Below are positions 43,526-55,429 of a stretch of DNA of 64,000 nucleotides, in pieces (position 1 is the first letter of the stretch; the number at the start of each line of letters is the position of its first letter). The DNA lies in the NCBI GenBank assembly GCA_973895155.1, contig OZ316891.1, positions 24,676,001-24,740,000 of the forward strand, read 5' to 3'. Made by a program: the position numbers and the translations under genes. A model generated the notes under the pieces. It did no database searches. It was given only the letters and a program-made list of their open reading frames with translations, and was not told the DNA's origin. This DNA is from Marsupella aquatica. Taxonomy: Eukaryota; Marchantiophyta.

Positions 43526-46154
43526 ATGTCGCACGCGATCCTCTCCAGCTCGGCCATTCAATTCTGGACGCAGTTCCTATCTACCGGAAGGCACTTGGCT
43601 GATTCATTGAAACACGCCAACCCGCGCCGATACGAGATCGAACGCGAATACGAGAGAGCCATCCGCCTAGCAGGACGACACCACTACGTCCTTAACTCAG
43701 AGCGAGCTTTACCGACCAGCTGAGGTATCTGGGTACTTCTTTGACGGAGACAAATATATCGGGTTCTGGGAAGCATTGCTTCGGCTTCCGGACGAGGTCT
43801 TCAATATCCCGGGTACAATCGACCTGCAGCGACATCACTTCGACCACATCCCTGCCCAGGTTCGGGCAGTCATTAACGGCGAGTCCAATACCAACCGTTC
43901 GACAAGGGCGTCCGCACTCGCTTCGGAGAACTTCTACCAGCACCTACAGAGCTTCATGGGAACTCGGCCATCAACCAACATGACCAACTCAGCCGGACCC
44001 GTACCCGTACCCGTACCCGTGCCCATGCAACCTCAGCTTCAGCTTCAGCCTCAGCCGCAGCCTAGCCAAACCCCACCACCTATCACCCAGCCAGCACAGG
44101 TACGCTCCGTCATCAACGCTGTGGATCTTAGCGATGACGACGAGGCTACCCCACCCTTGACCAGGCGGCCCAGAGGAACAAGCGCTCGGGGGGCCGACAC
44201 TATATCGTCCCCACCCCCTGCTCTGACCCCAGGAGCGGCCCCAGCAGACAACATGGTGACCGTGGCCGCCCCGGGCCCGTTACCAACCGCAGTGGCACTC
44301 CCCAGGCCCGATCGGGAGGATGGGGAAGTATCACCTTCCCCGAGTCAGTCACGGGGAAAGAAGAGGAAGGAATCCGCCAGTGCATCCGGGTTACCGTTGG
44401 CCACGGTAGCCGTAGCCAAGGTAACGATGCATCGCATGGGGGAAAACGTTCACAGCAACATCCTCCATCCCAAGCATGCGGTGTACCTGAAGACTCAGGG
44501 ATTTGAGCACCTCGCCTCTCTCCCCTGGAACACTTGCAGGTACTACGGGGAGGACATGACAGAATTCGTCAAGAATTATGACGACGTACGTCAACAGACT
44601 CGACTGCGGGGAAGGAATATGTCCCTCACAGAAGAACGGCTCAAGATGATCTTCGGGTTACCCGAAGGTGACCATCGAGTCGAATCACGGGCTCCCGGGG
44701 GCAAGGGGGCCAAGTACCAATCTTCAAGTTTTCCCTCAGAGGGATCAGTAGACAACGGGTTCGTGATGAGGACCTGCCTCATGCCCGAGATAGCTGAGCG
44801 GCTGGAGTTCCAGAGGTACGCTCTCCACATGATGGAACCCCGGGGGGAGATCTCCGCCGCCCAGGTCATCCAGGTCGAGAACTATCGACCTAGGAAGTGG
44901 GCGTCGTACTTCGCTAAGAAATTCCATGAAGAGATGGAGCGGCGAAGGAAGACGCTGTACATTGGCGGGAAGGCGTATTTCGCTAGCCACATCGAAATCA
45001 TTCTTGAGTGGTACGCCCGGTTTGATCGACGAACCCTTCCCCGCATCAACGTTACAAAGCTGGTCCCAGCTAGGTGGGTTTTTCCGGCATTGGAGAGACG
45101 GCCCCAACCCGAGGCCCGAAGTCCAGTGGACACGCCAGCTTCACCCACCCCACCTCCACAAATAGCTGTAATCGTAACCGAGGAGGCGCCGGAGGGGTCG
45201 GTCGTCGCAACCGTTGATGCGACCCAACTAGCCGGGCTAAGTACAGAAGTTGGTACGGCAGAGGTCTTACCCGAACCCGGGTCTCCCAAGGACCCGCCGG
45301 TGGCAATTTCGGAGAACCGGACATCGCTGCAGGAGGATACTCCGGCCCCTTCCAACGTTATGTCCCCAGGGCTGGACGTCACTGCCGCGGCCCCTGCGCG
45401 TGTTGATGTCTGCCCGTGCCCAAATCCGGACAGGCACAACTTGGACCACCCGGAACTCTTCGTACAGGGTACGTTTCTGAACGGGCTTCTGGGAGATTTC
45501 TCTCATCAAATTGCCCGGGATACCGGGGAGTTCATGGCTCGGAAGGTAGCCTGTTTCTTCAATCAGGAGTTGGTTGCCGCCGTAAAGGCAGGGCGGGCCC
45601 AGTCGGAGGCCCTTCAGAGGATAGAGCGGTACCGGGTGGAGTCCGTGTACCTAAAGAACGAAGTGGCGGCTCAAGAGGCTGAGCTTCTGTAACTACGACC
45701 CAAGGTTGCAGCTGCCGATGAGTTGTTAGCAAAGGCGTACGCTCTTACCGCCCTAGCCGAACAGGCCAAAGCTGGGAACGAGGCCGAGATTACACGACTC
45801 CAGAACCAGATTGACAGTTTGAAGAAACAAGCTGTCACCTGGCAGAAAGACCTGGAGGAGGCCGAGGAGCGAGCCCAGCGGGACGCGACGGAGATAGCCA
45901 CGCTGCAGGCCGAGATGGCGCGGCTCCAAACCGAGGCCGAGAAGCAGGACCAGCTGGCGAGTAAACTGGCGAGCGACGCCCAGCAGCTGGAGGAGGCATG
46001 TCAGGAGGCAGCAGAGGAGACGGACGCGGCGAGGCGAGAGAACGAATCTCTGCTGGACCAGGTCCAGCTCCTCAAAGCGGACAATGACAGGCTTCGAAGG
46101 CAGCGGGATGGCTGTTCCCATTCGGGCGGCTCTGGCAAGCGTGCCAGGCATTAG
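43526..46154 (+). pseudogene. LTR-encoded protein, family B, 3' LTR copy (frameshift and one stop)
   Basis: It starts at ATG 43526 and ends at 46152-46154. The 14-base difference near 43697 puts the first 65 codons out of frame with the rest. From 43776 the frame is open for 638 residues, including the whole conserved region, up to TAA at 45690 (CAA in the 5' LTR), then open again to the end through the coiled coil. Its lesions differ from those of the 5' copy, so they arose after insertion. Confidence 0.75.
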
Positions 46155-46869
46155 CGGCGGAGTAGGAATAGATTAGGATTAGGATTGGCTTAGTCAGGCT
46201 CTTGGGACAGGCACCTGCCTTAGGTACGGCAGTGCTGCCCTGCTGTCCAGCCTGCGTAGATTAGGATCTTCTAATAAGACACAGCCGTTTTCCGGCCTGA
46301 CTGTCAGCTTAGTTAGGACCTTGGTCAGCGAATCTTCGGCGGGAGGACACCCCGTTCCTCGGCTCTTAGTATTTAGTGCACCCCTCGGTAGAGGCAGGGG
46401 GGGTTTTTTAGTTTCAGAGTCGGACATCCGCGGGACATGCGGGGAGTCCCGACCTCTGGGAATGACAGAGTACCAAGGGGAGGGGGTAGGACTAAGCTTG
46501 CCGGGCGAGTGCGGAGCCGGGCTCCGTTGTAGTGTGCACCCTTGGCCTTGAACCTGTGCATTCCAGGGTTGTCGTGTCAACTAAGTGTACGCATATGTTC
46601 CCTTTGTAGTAAAAATCCTTTCCCATCATTTTTCCTTCGTGTAAATCGAGATTGTATGCATGTGTGCGCATATGTGTGTGGGTTTCTCGTATATGGGTGG
46701 CAGCGCCGGGCCGAACGCACTACCCGAGACGTGCACAGGGTGCAGCCTGCGGGTAAGTGGTTGCGAGCACGGGTTGAGGACCTGTATCATCGAATCCGGA
46801 TCGAAGGCGGACAGCACGAAGGCTTAGAAGCCCTTAAGCCGGGGTCGATCCTGCTATCGACTAGGGTAC

Positions 46870-46885
46870 GTTCCGGCGGCGGAAC
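46870..46885 (+). promoter_or_regulatory. LTR hairpin motif (B2 3' LTR)
   Basis: GTTCCG/CGGAAC with loop GCGG. The loop differs by one base from the 5' LTR copy and the stem is unchanged. Confidence 0.45.
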
Positions 46886-48029
46886 ACAAACCATACCTAG
46901 GAGGTGTCCGTATTTAGCAGTATGCGCACTTAGCGCTAGTTTACGAGAATGAGGTGCATTACGTGCTTCCCTTCCTGCCCGAACCCTCAGATTTACGAGG
47001 GATGTGCCCGTCTAAGCTGAAGTCTGAGTTAAGGCCGAAGCCTACGACGTGACAACCATTCCCGCCAACAACCCCTGAATGGCGGCGAGAACCACCATGG
47101 GGCCCACTACCAACCCCCCCACCAGACCCGGGCCTGTGAGAACCACTATGGGCCCCAGTACTACCCCGCCCACCAGCACCTGCAGATCGATCAAAACCGC
47201 CCCGACGCCCACTACCACTTGTCCCAACACCACCTCCAGCAGCTGTAGCACCCCCACTACCTCCTGCTGCTCTACGGCCACCTACATCACCATCAGTCCT
47301 CCGTCTAGAATGACTACCTCGAGTCCCTCGGGATGTGCCGCCAATCAAGCAAACAGGGGTGGGTGCCACACTCCCCTCCTCAGCCTCAGACTCTGAATCT
47401 GAGGCCCCCGAACCCTCCTCGACTGAGTCCAAACCCTCCGACTCCTCATTTGACTCCTACATACATGTAAGCAACCATGAACCCAAGTGTTAGTGTTGAA
47501 AATGACCTACAAGGGAGTGATTATAACCATGTTGCATCAAAGGTTAGAAATATGGTTTTCAATTGTGCATATACTTACCGACCCCAACTCGTCCTGCATG
47601 TGAAGTTTCAGAGCCCGCGTTCCAAATTTCTTAGCCAACTCTCTCTCAGGTGGCAAGATTGGGCGTCCATGCTCTCGCTCCTGCACCATACTCAAGATAA
47701 TAATTAACCCCCCTCCCCGGCAAATGAGAATAAAATTGAAACCCCCCATTACTTGAAATACATTATTTTAAAAGTTAATCCCTACCAAATCCCCCACATT
47801 ACTTAATGAATAATAATCCCTACCTAGCCCCACACATTACTTAGAAAAATTCCCTAACACCCCCACATCCCTTTCAACTCATGGGTATCACTACCCACTC
47901 TACCTATATAAAATACTCCCTTATTATCGTGGCCTAACTATCGCAAAAAGCAACGACAACCTAAGCCCGGCACTCCTTAAAAAAAACAAACCCCCCGGCG
48001 TGGCCTAAAACAGTCAAATATTCAAAATT

Positions 48030-48260
48030 TTGAATTTTTCCGATGCTTCCCTAATCGGACCCCTCCACCCTAAACCCCAAAACCTAAGGTCCAATGCAGG
48101 GTCCGATTCTCAGGTAATTGGACCATAATCGGAAGCCTTGCGTCCAAAACCCATAAGAGAGAGTCCCACTCCATTTCCAACTCTTCAGCAATCGGAATAG
48201 AATCGGAAACAGAAAAAAATAAGGACACATCAAAACTTGCGATACAGGCTCGATAACAAA
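48030..48260. repeat. ATCGGA-type motif cluster in intron of the - strand CACTA gene
   Basis: Several AATCGGA, TCCGATT and GCGATAC motifs, like those of the subterminal regions, lie here, more than 7 kb from either end of the original CACTA element. Confidence 0.6.
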
Positions 48261-49516
48261 CGCACAGGGATAAGAGGGGAGGTCTGGGAGGACTTATGCA
48301 GGCATAGCCAAGGTTGTGCCTGAGGTGATCAGGGAGAGGGAGGACCCAATTTCAAGGTGAAAATTCAGCAAGGAGGCGAGCAAGGAGGAGGGGAGCAGAG
48401 GACTTACAAACTCTGCTTTGAGACGATGCGCTCCACCCTGCCCCATTCGGTGAGTAACTGCAGGTCTCTTCTCCACCCTCTCAATTGCATTTTGAATGTA
48501 AAGTGGAGGGTCTCCAAGCAGTGCTAATTTGGCCTCCCATTCCATTAAGTTTTGCTGCAGGAGGGGGATGTCAACAGTCTGTCCTGAAAGGACCCTCTTC
48601 TCTGCCTCATCGAGCTCAGCCTGCCAGTGACGTCTCGCTTGCCAAGCACGAACCTGTAGCTCAGCATCAATCCAAGCAGACCAGGCATCAGCTGGTATCT
48701 CATCCGGGGGATCTCTCTGCCTGATCACCTCTGCCTCCTCCTTACAATCTGCCAGGTACTTCCTCATCTTTTCTCTCACATTATTACGTCTATCTGCAAG
48801 TGAACGTGAGATCTTCTTATTCAGCCATTGATCATCCAGGAAGCAGCCATTACAGAATCGCCTTTTCACTTGCTCCCTTGCTTGAAATTTCTCCTCTTCT
48901 TTCTTCTTCCCCCAGTAGTCTAAGGGGCTGAAATTTGCCCTCAACACCTGCCCTAGCTGACTTCTGAACAAATTGTAGCTCTTTGTCATCGGAGCTCCTC
49001 CCTTATTAATGAACAATTTTGGCCGTTTGGCCCTTTCCTCTGCTCGTAGCCTCTCTTCCTCAATCCTTGCCCTCTCTGCAGCTCGAGCCTCCTTTCTAAG
49101 CCTCTTCTCTCTTTCTTGTGGTGAGAGGGCGTCCACTGGCCTGCCTTTCCTCTCCTCCTTCCTCTTTCTTTTTTTCTCCTTTCCTTTCTCTAGCCTCTCC
49201 ATGAAAGCCTTCTCTGCTTCACTTATGGCAGATTGCCTGGATTCGTCAATCAGGCCCTGGGTCAATTGAGCTGCTATGGCCGCAGCTTCAGCAGACAGGC
49301 CTGCTTGCCTCTTGAAAATCTCTGCCATAATGTCTGAGATCTGCTGTGACGGCCCTGCTCCATCTCCACCCACCCTGGCTGCTCCGTCTCCTCCCCCCCA
49401 GCTGTGCCATTCCCCTCCATAGCCTCGACCTCCAATGCGTGCTCCTCCACTTTGTGTTCACTCAGCAGCTCCTCCCAAGTTGCATCCGAAACCAAGCCCG
49501 ATACAAAGACATTCAT

Positions 49517-50477
49517 ACTTTAGTTGGGAAAAGTACCAAACCCTATTGTGCCCTCCATCCAACTTTTTAAGAATCGGAACATCCGATACTTGAACTATCG
49601 AAAACGGGATCGGAAATAGCGATGCTTAAAGTATCGGACCCCTCTTCCAATATGATCGGACTTAGCTTGTCCATTATTTTTTATGCCTTTAAGGATGGAT
49701 TTATAATAAGTTAGTCAATGGGGGGGGGGGGGCTGGGGATGTGGTAAGGAAATGTAAGTTTAGTTGATGTGAAAACTTGCATTGTAATTGTAGGCCTGGT
49801 TGAGTAGCCGGATTTTGTTTGGGCGGTGGGGTTCTTGAATAAAAGCCGGTTATAGGTGCGGTAACGTCCCCCTTACAACAACATACTTTTGGGGTTGAAC
49901 GGTATGATCATTGACCCACTCACATTAAAAGTTTTGACAAATTTGTCCACCTTGTATGTGGATTTAATTTTGGGGGCCAAACAAAGTTAACCTCATGTGC
50001 GTGTATTGTGCAGTATTTTTTTGCGGAGGGTTGGGTCATTCTCTTTGTTTGTATTTTTGTAGGTCCATTTTTGCAATGCATTATGCATCGCGATAGGCCG
50101 TGCATCCGAAAGGTATGATATACTCCCTTTATCATTTGGAGGTGAGCACTTTAAGTATATATTTGGCTAAAGTTTTTTCATTGATGGCCACAATATATAG
50201 TGGATATGATTCTATGGGGACATATGTATAGATAAATTCTGATGGTATTCCTTTAATTGTGCAGACATTTCGGATATTGTCTTAGCATATATTCTAAGGC
50301 CAAGATCCTAGTAGGCATTGTTCAGTGCGGATATCATTTAGGTAAGATGCACAGTCATTATTTTTAATTATTCGCTTAGTGTAAACTAGGTTCCAATCTT
50401 GACATATTGTATTTAGGGTACTTAATATGAGTGGGAAAGATTTTTGACATGTGATTAATTTTCACATTGATGGGCAG
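49517..50477. promoter_or_regulatory. Central divergent promoter region of the CACTA element
   Basis: About 960 bases separate the - gene from the + gene. Next to the - gene (49565-49670) lie at least five ATCGGA/TCCGAT motifs. A run of G lies near 49719. Towards the + gene, AG acceptor and GT donor sites (TTTTTGTAG|GTCC near 50070, CCGAAAG|GTATG near 50112) suggest a 5' non-coding exon. The motifs could let a TnpA-type protein regulate its own gene. Confidence 0.45.
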
Positions 50478-51795
50478 ATGTCAAATTCTGGGAGTTCCGA
50501 GTCAGATTCTGACTCGGACTTGTCATCTTCTGAGGGGGACATTCCTCCCCCCCCCCCCCCTCGGAGGCCGCATCCTCCTCCTCCTCCTCTAGGCCCCATT
50601 CCATGTTGGTGTGTGCGATGTAAGGGAATGGTGGTTCGTCAAGCTTGGGAGTGTATTGAGCATATTGAGAATTATGGGCAACACCAACCTGATTTACCAG
50701 GACATTTAGCTCACCAGGTATGCACCCCATACTCTCATCCCACACATTTCAATGAAGGAAACATAATTTGCCACTTACAATCATGGCCACTATCATCATA
50801 TATTTATTAATTTTGGATTTTTTTTGAATGAATAGGTGCCCCGTAGGCCCCCTCCTCCATTGATCTCTAAAGAGCTATGGCTAGACACATTCTTGGCTAG
50901 TGCAAGACGGATGCTTGCATCAACATCTACACCCCCTCCTCCTGCCCCGTGCCCCAATGGTGAGGGCGGGAGTGTACCTGTAGCAAGGGTGGAGGACATT
51001 GAGCAAGGTGACCTGGAGGTACCTCCATCTAGGGTTTTACGCACCGGCCCATGCTCCCATAGGCATAGGAGACATTATGAACCATTGGGCACTCGTGAGT
51101 CTCAAGACCCAAACTTGGTAGGTCCGCCTATGATGAAGCCAGGTGAGGGTTATGTGGTAGTGGAGGGTAGGTTGGGATTGTCATATCTCACTGGAAAGGC
51201 GTTGCCTCTTGTGAAGGACTTCTTGTCTGAGATATTCAAAATCCCTCAAGGCATACCCACTAATGCCCCTATAGAGATATGGGGCCGTCATTGGATAGTG
51301 CAGTCATCTTCCCTTGGTGTTGATGTAGGATTTGGGTTATTTGCTTTGGAGGACATTGTGGTCCATCCAAAGCCATGGCGAAGAGGTTATGATGGGGAAC
51401 ACTTATTTCCTTATATTGGCCCTATATACACTGCCAAGAATTGGAACATTATTTTACGGCAACAACCATCATGGGGAGTGTATGCATTGCAAATGGATTC
51501 CGATCCGGATGAGGTCCTCAAGAGGCCTTGGCATTGTAGGATGATTGATGGTGATCCTGTGCGATGTGATAACATCGCTGGGTATATCAATAGTACCAAA
51601 GGGAGAGGACGAGGACTTCAACCAAATGTAGAGTGGGTTCAGATTTTTGGGGCACCGCCACCACCTTACTATGTGAAGCATATGGATGACCATGTTATGA
51701 CTGTAGCCATTAGGACTATTAGGGCTGGTGAGGAACTCTTTTGTGACTATGATTGGAACGCGCCTAAGATGGCCATACGGTGTCGTCCTTCATAG
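50478..51795 (+). CDS. SET-domain protein in the CACTA element (two exons)
   Basis: Exon one, 50478-50717, starts ATG and has an acidic Ser/Asp N-terminus, a Pro run and CWCVRCKG followed by a His-rich part (possible zinc site), ending in donor CAG|GTATG. Exon two, 50836-51795, follows acceptor AATAG in phase 0 and codes for about 320 residues. Its second half is a SET methyltransferase domain: GFGLFA (residues 165-170), YIGPIY (193-198), NIAGYINSTKG (246-256), NVEW (264-267), and IRAGEELFCDYDW (295-307). The usual NHS core is replaced by AGYINS, and no Cys-rich post-SET is seen. Known SET proteins methylate lysines, often on histones; activity here is inferred only. It sits directly before TNP2 on the same strand. 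Exon one could instead be the N-terminus of TNP2, because it is also in phase with 51983. Confidence 0.75.
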
Positions 51796-51982
51796 CACAT
51801 ACAAACATGTGTATATGTTCACTTTTATAAAAATATTACTTGAGTCATTCTCTAATTGGTTTCAAGAGCTATGGAGTCTTTTGACTCATTCATATATGGA
51901 TGTCTCAATTGTTGGTTGAGAGACCTGGACTTATATCATTCTCATTGTTTTCTTTTGTGTATGATAGAATGCATTTGTTCAG

Positions 51983-54900
51983 CCAGATATTGAGGTATTA
52001 TCACGAGCTGTGCGACAACATCTCCTTCAGGCCATGGATGGTAGGCAAGGGGGTCAACCTTTTGAGGATATGGACATTCCACATGAACTACCTAATGCTA
52101 CCCAAGAAAGAGTGGATGAGGACCGGGCTATGGATGAGTTGATGCACCAATTCATGGATGCAGATGAGGGTGATCCCCGGGGTGATCATGACCCAGGTGA
52201 CTGGGAGGACATTGACTTACCTCCTCCTCATAGGCATACTCCTTCACGGAATCGACACTTGCACCAGTGGGAGGAGGCTCAGGAGCATGCACGGACTCGT
52301 CTTTTTGAGGGGTCTAGATTATCTCGTCTTTCAGCAATCATGTTATTACTGAACTTGCAGCAAAGACATGGAGCAAGCAACTTGCTTCTTGATGATATTT
52401 TCAGGACATTGCATGATCGTATGTTACCAGAGGGGAATAACTTGCCAGCATCATGGAAAGAGGCAAAGAAAGTGTTGAAGTCCATAGGCCTCAAGTATGA
52501 GGTCATACATGCTTGTGTGAATGATTGTGTTTTGTTCAGGAAGGAGCACTCAAATGCTCTTACATGTCCTGTGTGCAACGTGCCAAGATATTGTGAGGAT
52601 ATGTTGACAGGAAGAGTACCTCAAAAGGTTATGAGGTACTTTCCCCTTATTCCTCGTTTGCGTCACCAGTTTCGATGTGCAGAGTTGGCTAAGTATATGG
52701 TATGGCATTCCCAACACCGTTCAGACACTACTCAGGATCCAACCATGCGCATGATGGTTGACTCTCCTGCAAACAGATTTGTGGAAGAGCGTTGGGGTGA
52801 GTTCAAGACTGACCCTCGTCATGTTCGCCTTGGTTTGGCATCAGACGGCATTAGCCCATTTGCACTGGCCAGCAAGGCCAAACCATACTCTGTATGGCCA
52901 GTAGTCCTCACTAACTACAACATCCCACCATGGATGGCCATGAAGAAGGGTCATTTGCTCCTATCTATGATTATTCCTGGCCCTAAGCAAGTGAAGAAGA
53001 TTGATGTATACTTGCAACCGTTGATTGAGGAGCTACAGAAACTTTGGGGGGGAGTGGATTGATATGATGGTCGAGTGCGTACAGGGGGCTTACCCCGTGA
53101 GTTTCAGCTCAAAGCCATTCTTATGTGGACCATGCATGATCGTCCAGGTACCCAACTCTTTATAAATTAAGTATGGCTTGTGCAGCTACCCATATATATA
53201 TATATCGTTCTGTTTATTTTTTTTCCCTTTGGTTTGGTTTCAAAACTTAATGGGTTTTAATTTGTGACCATTGTTTGTGAAGGGTTTGGATATATTTCTG
53301 GCTTGCAAACTTCTGGATATCGTGCTTGCCCAACTTGTGGACCAGACTTGGAGGGAGTGGCACGCCCAAAGTCTACCACCCTGCGGAAGATAGTTTACAT
53401 TGGTCACACAAAGTATCTTCCTGAGGGGCATGACTGGAGGTATGATCCATTTTTGTATGACACGGATGAGGGCCAGCCAGACACAAGACCTCAACCTTTA
53501 CCGAAGGACCCAATATATTGGAAGGAGGTATGGGAGAGGGTGACTGATCCAGATGACCCATTACCCTTGGCTAGATGTGGCATGACCTGTTTGTCTGCAT
53601 TGGCACAACTTCCATATTGGGAACACATGCCGATAAATCATCTATTGGACCCTATGCATATTGAGGGGAATGTTGGGAGGTCATTGATCCGCCATCTATA
53701 TGGAGAGAAAAACAACAATTGGAGGGAGAGTTGTGAGGAGATGGGGATGCATGACCTTCATGGTTTTTGGCCATCTATGGACCCTGACCCTCCCCTTACT
53801 ATCCATCCCCCATGGGTTTTCACAAGGAGTGAGCGAATAGAGTTTCGCAAGCGGATAGGGTCAATGCAGTTTCCTACAGGGTATGGTGCCAATCTTTGCA
53901 AGGCATTTGGTGGAGATGACTCTCCAAAATGGCCAGCTTTCTTGAAGACCCACGATTATCATCGTCTATTGCAGCACGTTATTCCAGTTGCTATTATTGG
54001 ATTGGGCAGCGAGGATCTTTGGGATGCACTTTGGTCATTGGGTAGATTGTTGAGATGGGTTTGTCAAAAGGAGGTCAACGAGGGAGAGATTGCTGCCATG
54101 GAGGTATTTGGAGTGGAGGTTGTGTGCAAGTTGGAGCGAGCACTCCCTCCTTCCTTCTTTGATGGTCAAGTTCATTTTCTTGTACATCTAGTGCGTGAAG
54201 TAGCCATTGCAGGCCCAGTACATTGTCGTTGGATGTATTGGGTAGAGCGATTCATGGGAGTCATGAAATCATATGTATCAAACCGTGCTAGGGTGGAAGG
54301 TAGCATTGCCGAACGTCACCTTGGAGCAGAGAGTATGTTCTATTGTACGAACATTGTGGCTACACTTGATCCAAATGCTCCAAGGGGTTGGATAGATGAG
54401 TCAGCACGAGAGGCAGATTATGAAGAGGATAGACTCACTGGAGCAAAGGGAGAACGACTACTAGGCTCTGCTGAACGTCTGCAACTCACCACATTCATGT
54501 TGTATAACTCACCAGAGATTGCAGGGGAGTGGACTGCATTTTATGAGGAGGAGAAGAGTAATAGTCGTCGGCCACGCCTCTTCCCCAAGTTTCTCCCATA
54601 TATGAAGGAGAAGTTGACAGAGATTGATGCCTTGTTGGGTCAGGGTGAGAGTGTTTTGCACTTTCCAAAGGTCACCAATGACATTCGCACCCTTGTTCAT
54701 GGTCCATTACTCATGGTCACGACTCGAACAGCCATGTGGTCAAAGGGGAGGCATTTTCAAATCCAACATCTTGATATGAAGAGAGCAGCAACACAAGATT
54801 GTGGGGTGATGGGGTGGTTCACCCAAGAGTCACAAAGTAGCACTTCTGACCGGAATCCAATACGTTCAACTGTGGCCCACTATGGGAAGATAGAGGAGAT

Positions 54901-55237
54901 TCTTATCGTAAATTATCATGCCCATACAACCTTGGAGGAGGTGGTGTTCAAGTGCAAATGGTTTCGGATGAATCTTGTTGGCCATAATCGGACCTGTGAA
55001 GAAGATGCATGTGGGTTCACACGATTGAAGACCAGTGCAACTAGTGTCATTAGTTCCAATTGGAGGACCTCAGATCCATTTGCATTTCCCCATCATTTGG
55101 AGCAATCTTTCTATCTTCCTTATCCGAATGACCTAGAGTGGTCCATTGTTATGCCTTACATCCCTTGCTCACGATCCATTGTTCAAGACAAGCCAAGTGT
55201 AGTTGTAGTAGAGGATTTGGACCCCTCATTACAATAG
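51983..55237 (+). pseudogene. tnp2: TNP2-type CACTA transposase (one in-frame stop)
   Basis: Exon 51983-53147 follows acceptor TTGTTCAG and ends in donor CCAG|GTACC. Exon 53283-55237 follows acceptor GTGAAG, and the frame is kept across the junction (HDRP-G-FGYISG). Transposase motifs typical of Transposase_21/TNP2 are present: HACVNDCVLF, CPVC, KVMRYFPLIPRLRHQF, DPRHVRLGLASDGISPF, YNIPPWMAMK, IDVYLQPLIEEL, ACPTC and LLDPMHIEGNV. A DUF4218-like part (LPPSFFDGQVHFLVHL...GPVHCRWMYWVERFMG...EGSIAERHLGAE) and a DUF4216-like C-terminus (AHYGKIEEILIVNYH...KCKWFRM) follow. TGA at 53060 breaks the frame at GVD*YD, most simply a former CGA. The first in-frame ATG is 52034, unless exon one at 50478 is used. 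Confidence 0.9.
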
Positions 55238-55429
55238 ATGCAACCTAGGTAAAACCCCTATATGTTTTATCTTCATGGATATCATATACATTTTGTCATG
55301 TCATTTCACACATGCCCAAAGATTCATTGGTTGGATATAATTTTGGATACAACTGTATATAGTCCCTTGACACAATCCAAATTGCAATCCCTAAGTAATA
55401 TATGCATTTGAGTCACGTCCATTTATTCC

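Larger units (their letters stand above)
32949..47054 (+). mobile_element. Element B2: complete Ty3/gypsy retrotransposon, family B
   Basis: A 14.1-kb element with LTRs of 4009 and 3995 bp, flanked by the duplication ACCAT (32944-32948, 47055-47059). By eye the LTRs differ by about 30 substitutions, mostly transitions, and one 14-base indel, so the insertion is fairly recent. The internal part has the same primer site as A1 and one uninterrupted gag-pol frame of 2003 codons. It sits in exon two of the - strand CACTA gene. Confidence 0.97.
43060..47054 (+). repeat. 3' LTR of B2 (3995 bp)
   Basis: It matches the 5' LTR. Relative to it, 14 bases are missing near 43697 inside the LTR reading frame. 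It is followed by ACCAT. Confidence 0.96.
32521..49516 (-). pseudogene. Second CACTA gene: basic coiled-coil/Gly-rich protein, cut by B2
   Basis: Read on -: a first large exon ends at 48408 with donor TTT|GTAAGT. An intron of about 950 bases ends at acceptor GTAG (47457). A second exon then runs from 47456 through 47055 and, after removal of B2 and one ACCAT, from 32948 to a TAG at 32521. Both splice junctions are phase 0 and the frame crosses the B2 site cleanly. Exon one codes for a Lys/Glu/Arg-rich helical protein (KEKKRKRKEERKG). Exon two is acidic, then Gly/Ser/His-rich, ending in a basic KKRKG. The start is unclear: a frame from ATG 49516 and the main frame (open from 49373, first ATG near 49328) differ by a shift. 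Position and basic nature suggest a TnpA-type end-binding protein; no domain is recognised. Confidence 0.6.

Noticed and set aside
46959-47432. Gly-rich gene ending inside the B2 LTR
   Set aside because: The end is an artefact of the B2 insertion. The real continuation is at 32948-32521.
49715-49732. G-run near 49719 as a G-quadruplex control element
   Set aside because: A single homopolymer run in the promoter gap, possibly a sequencing artefact; nothing else supports it.
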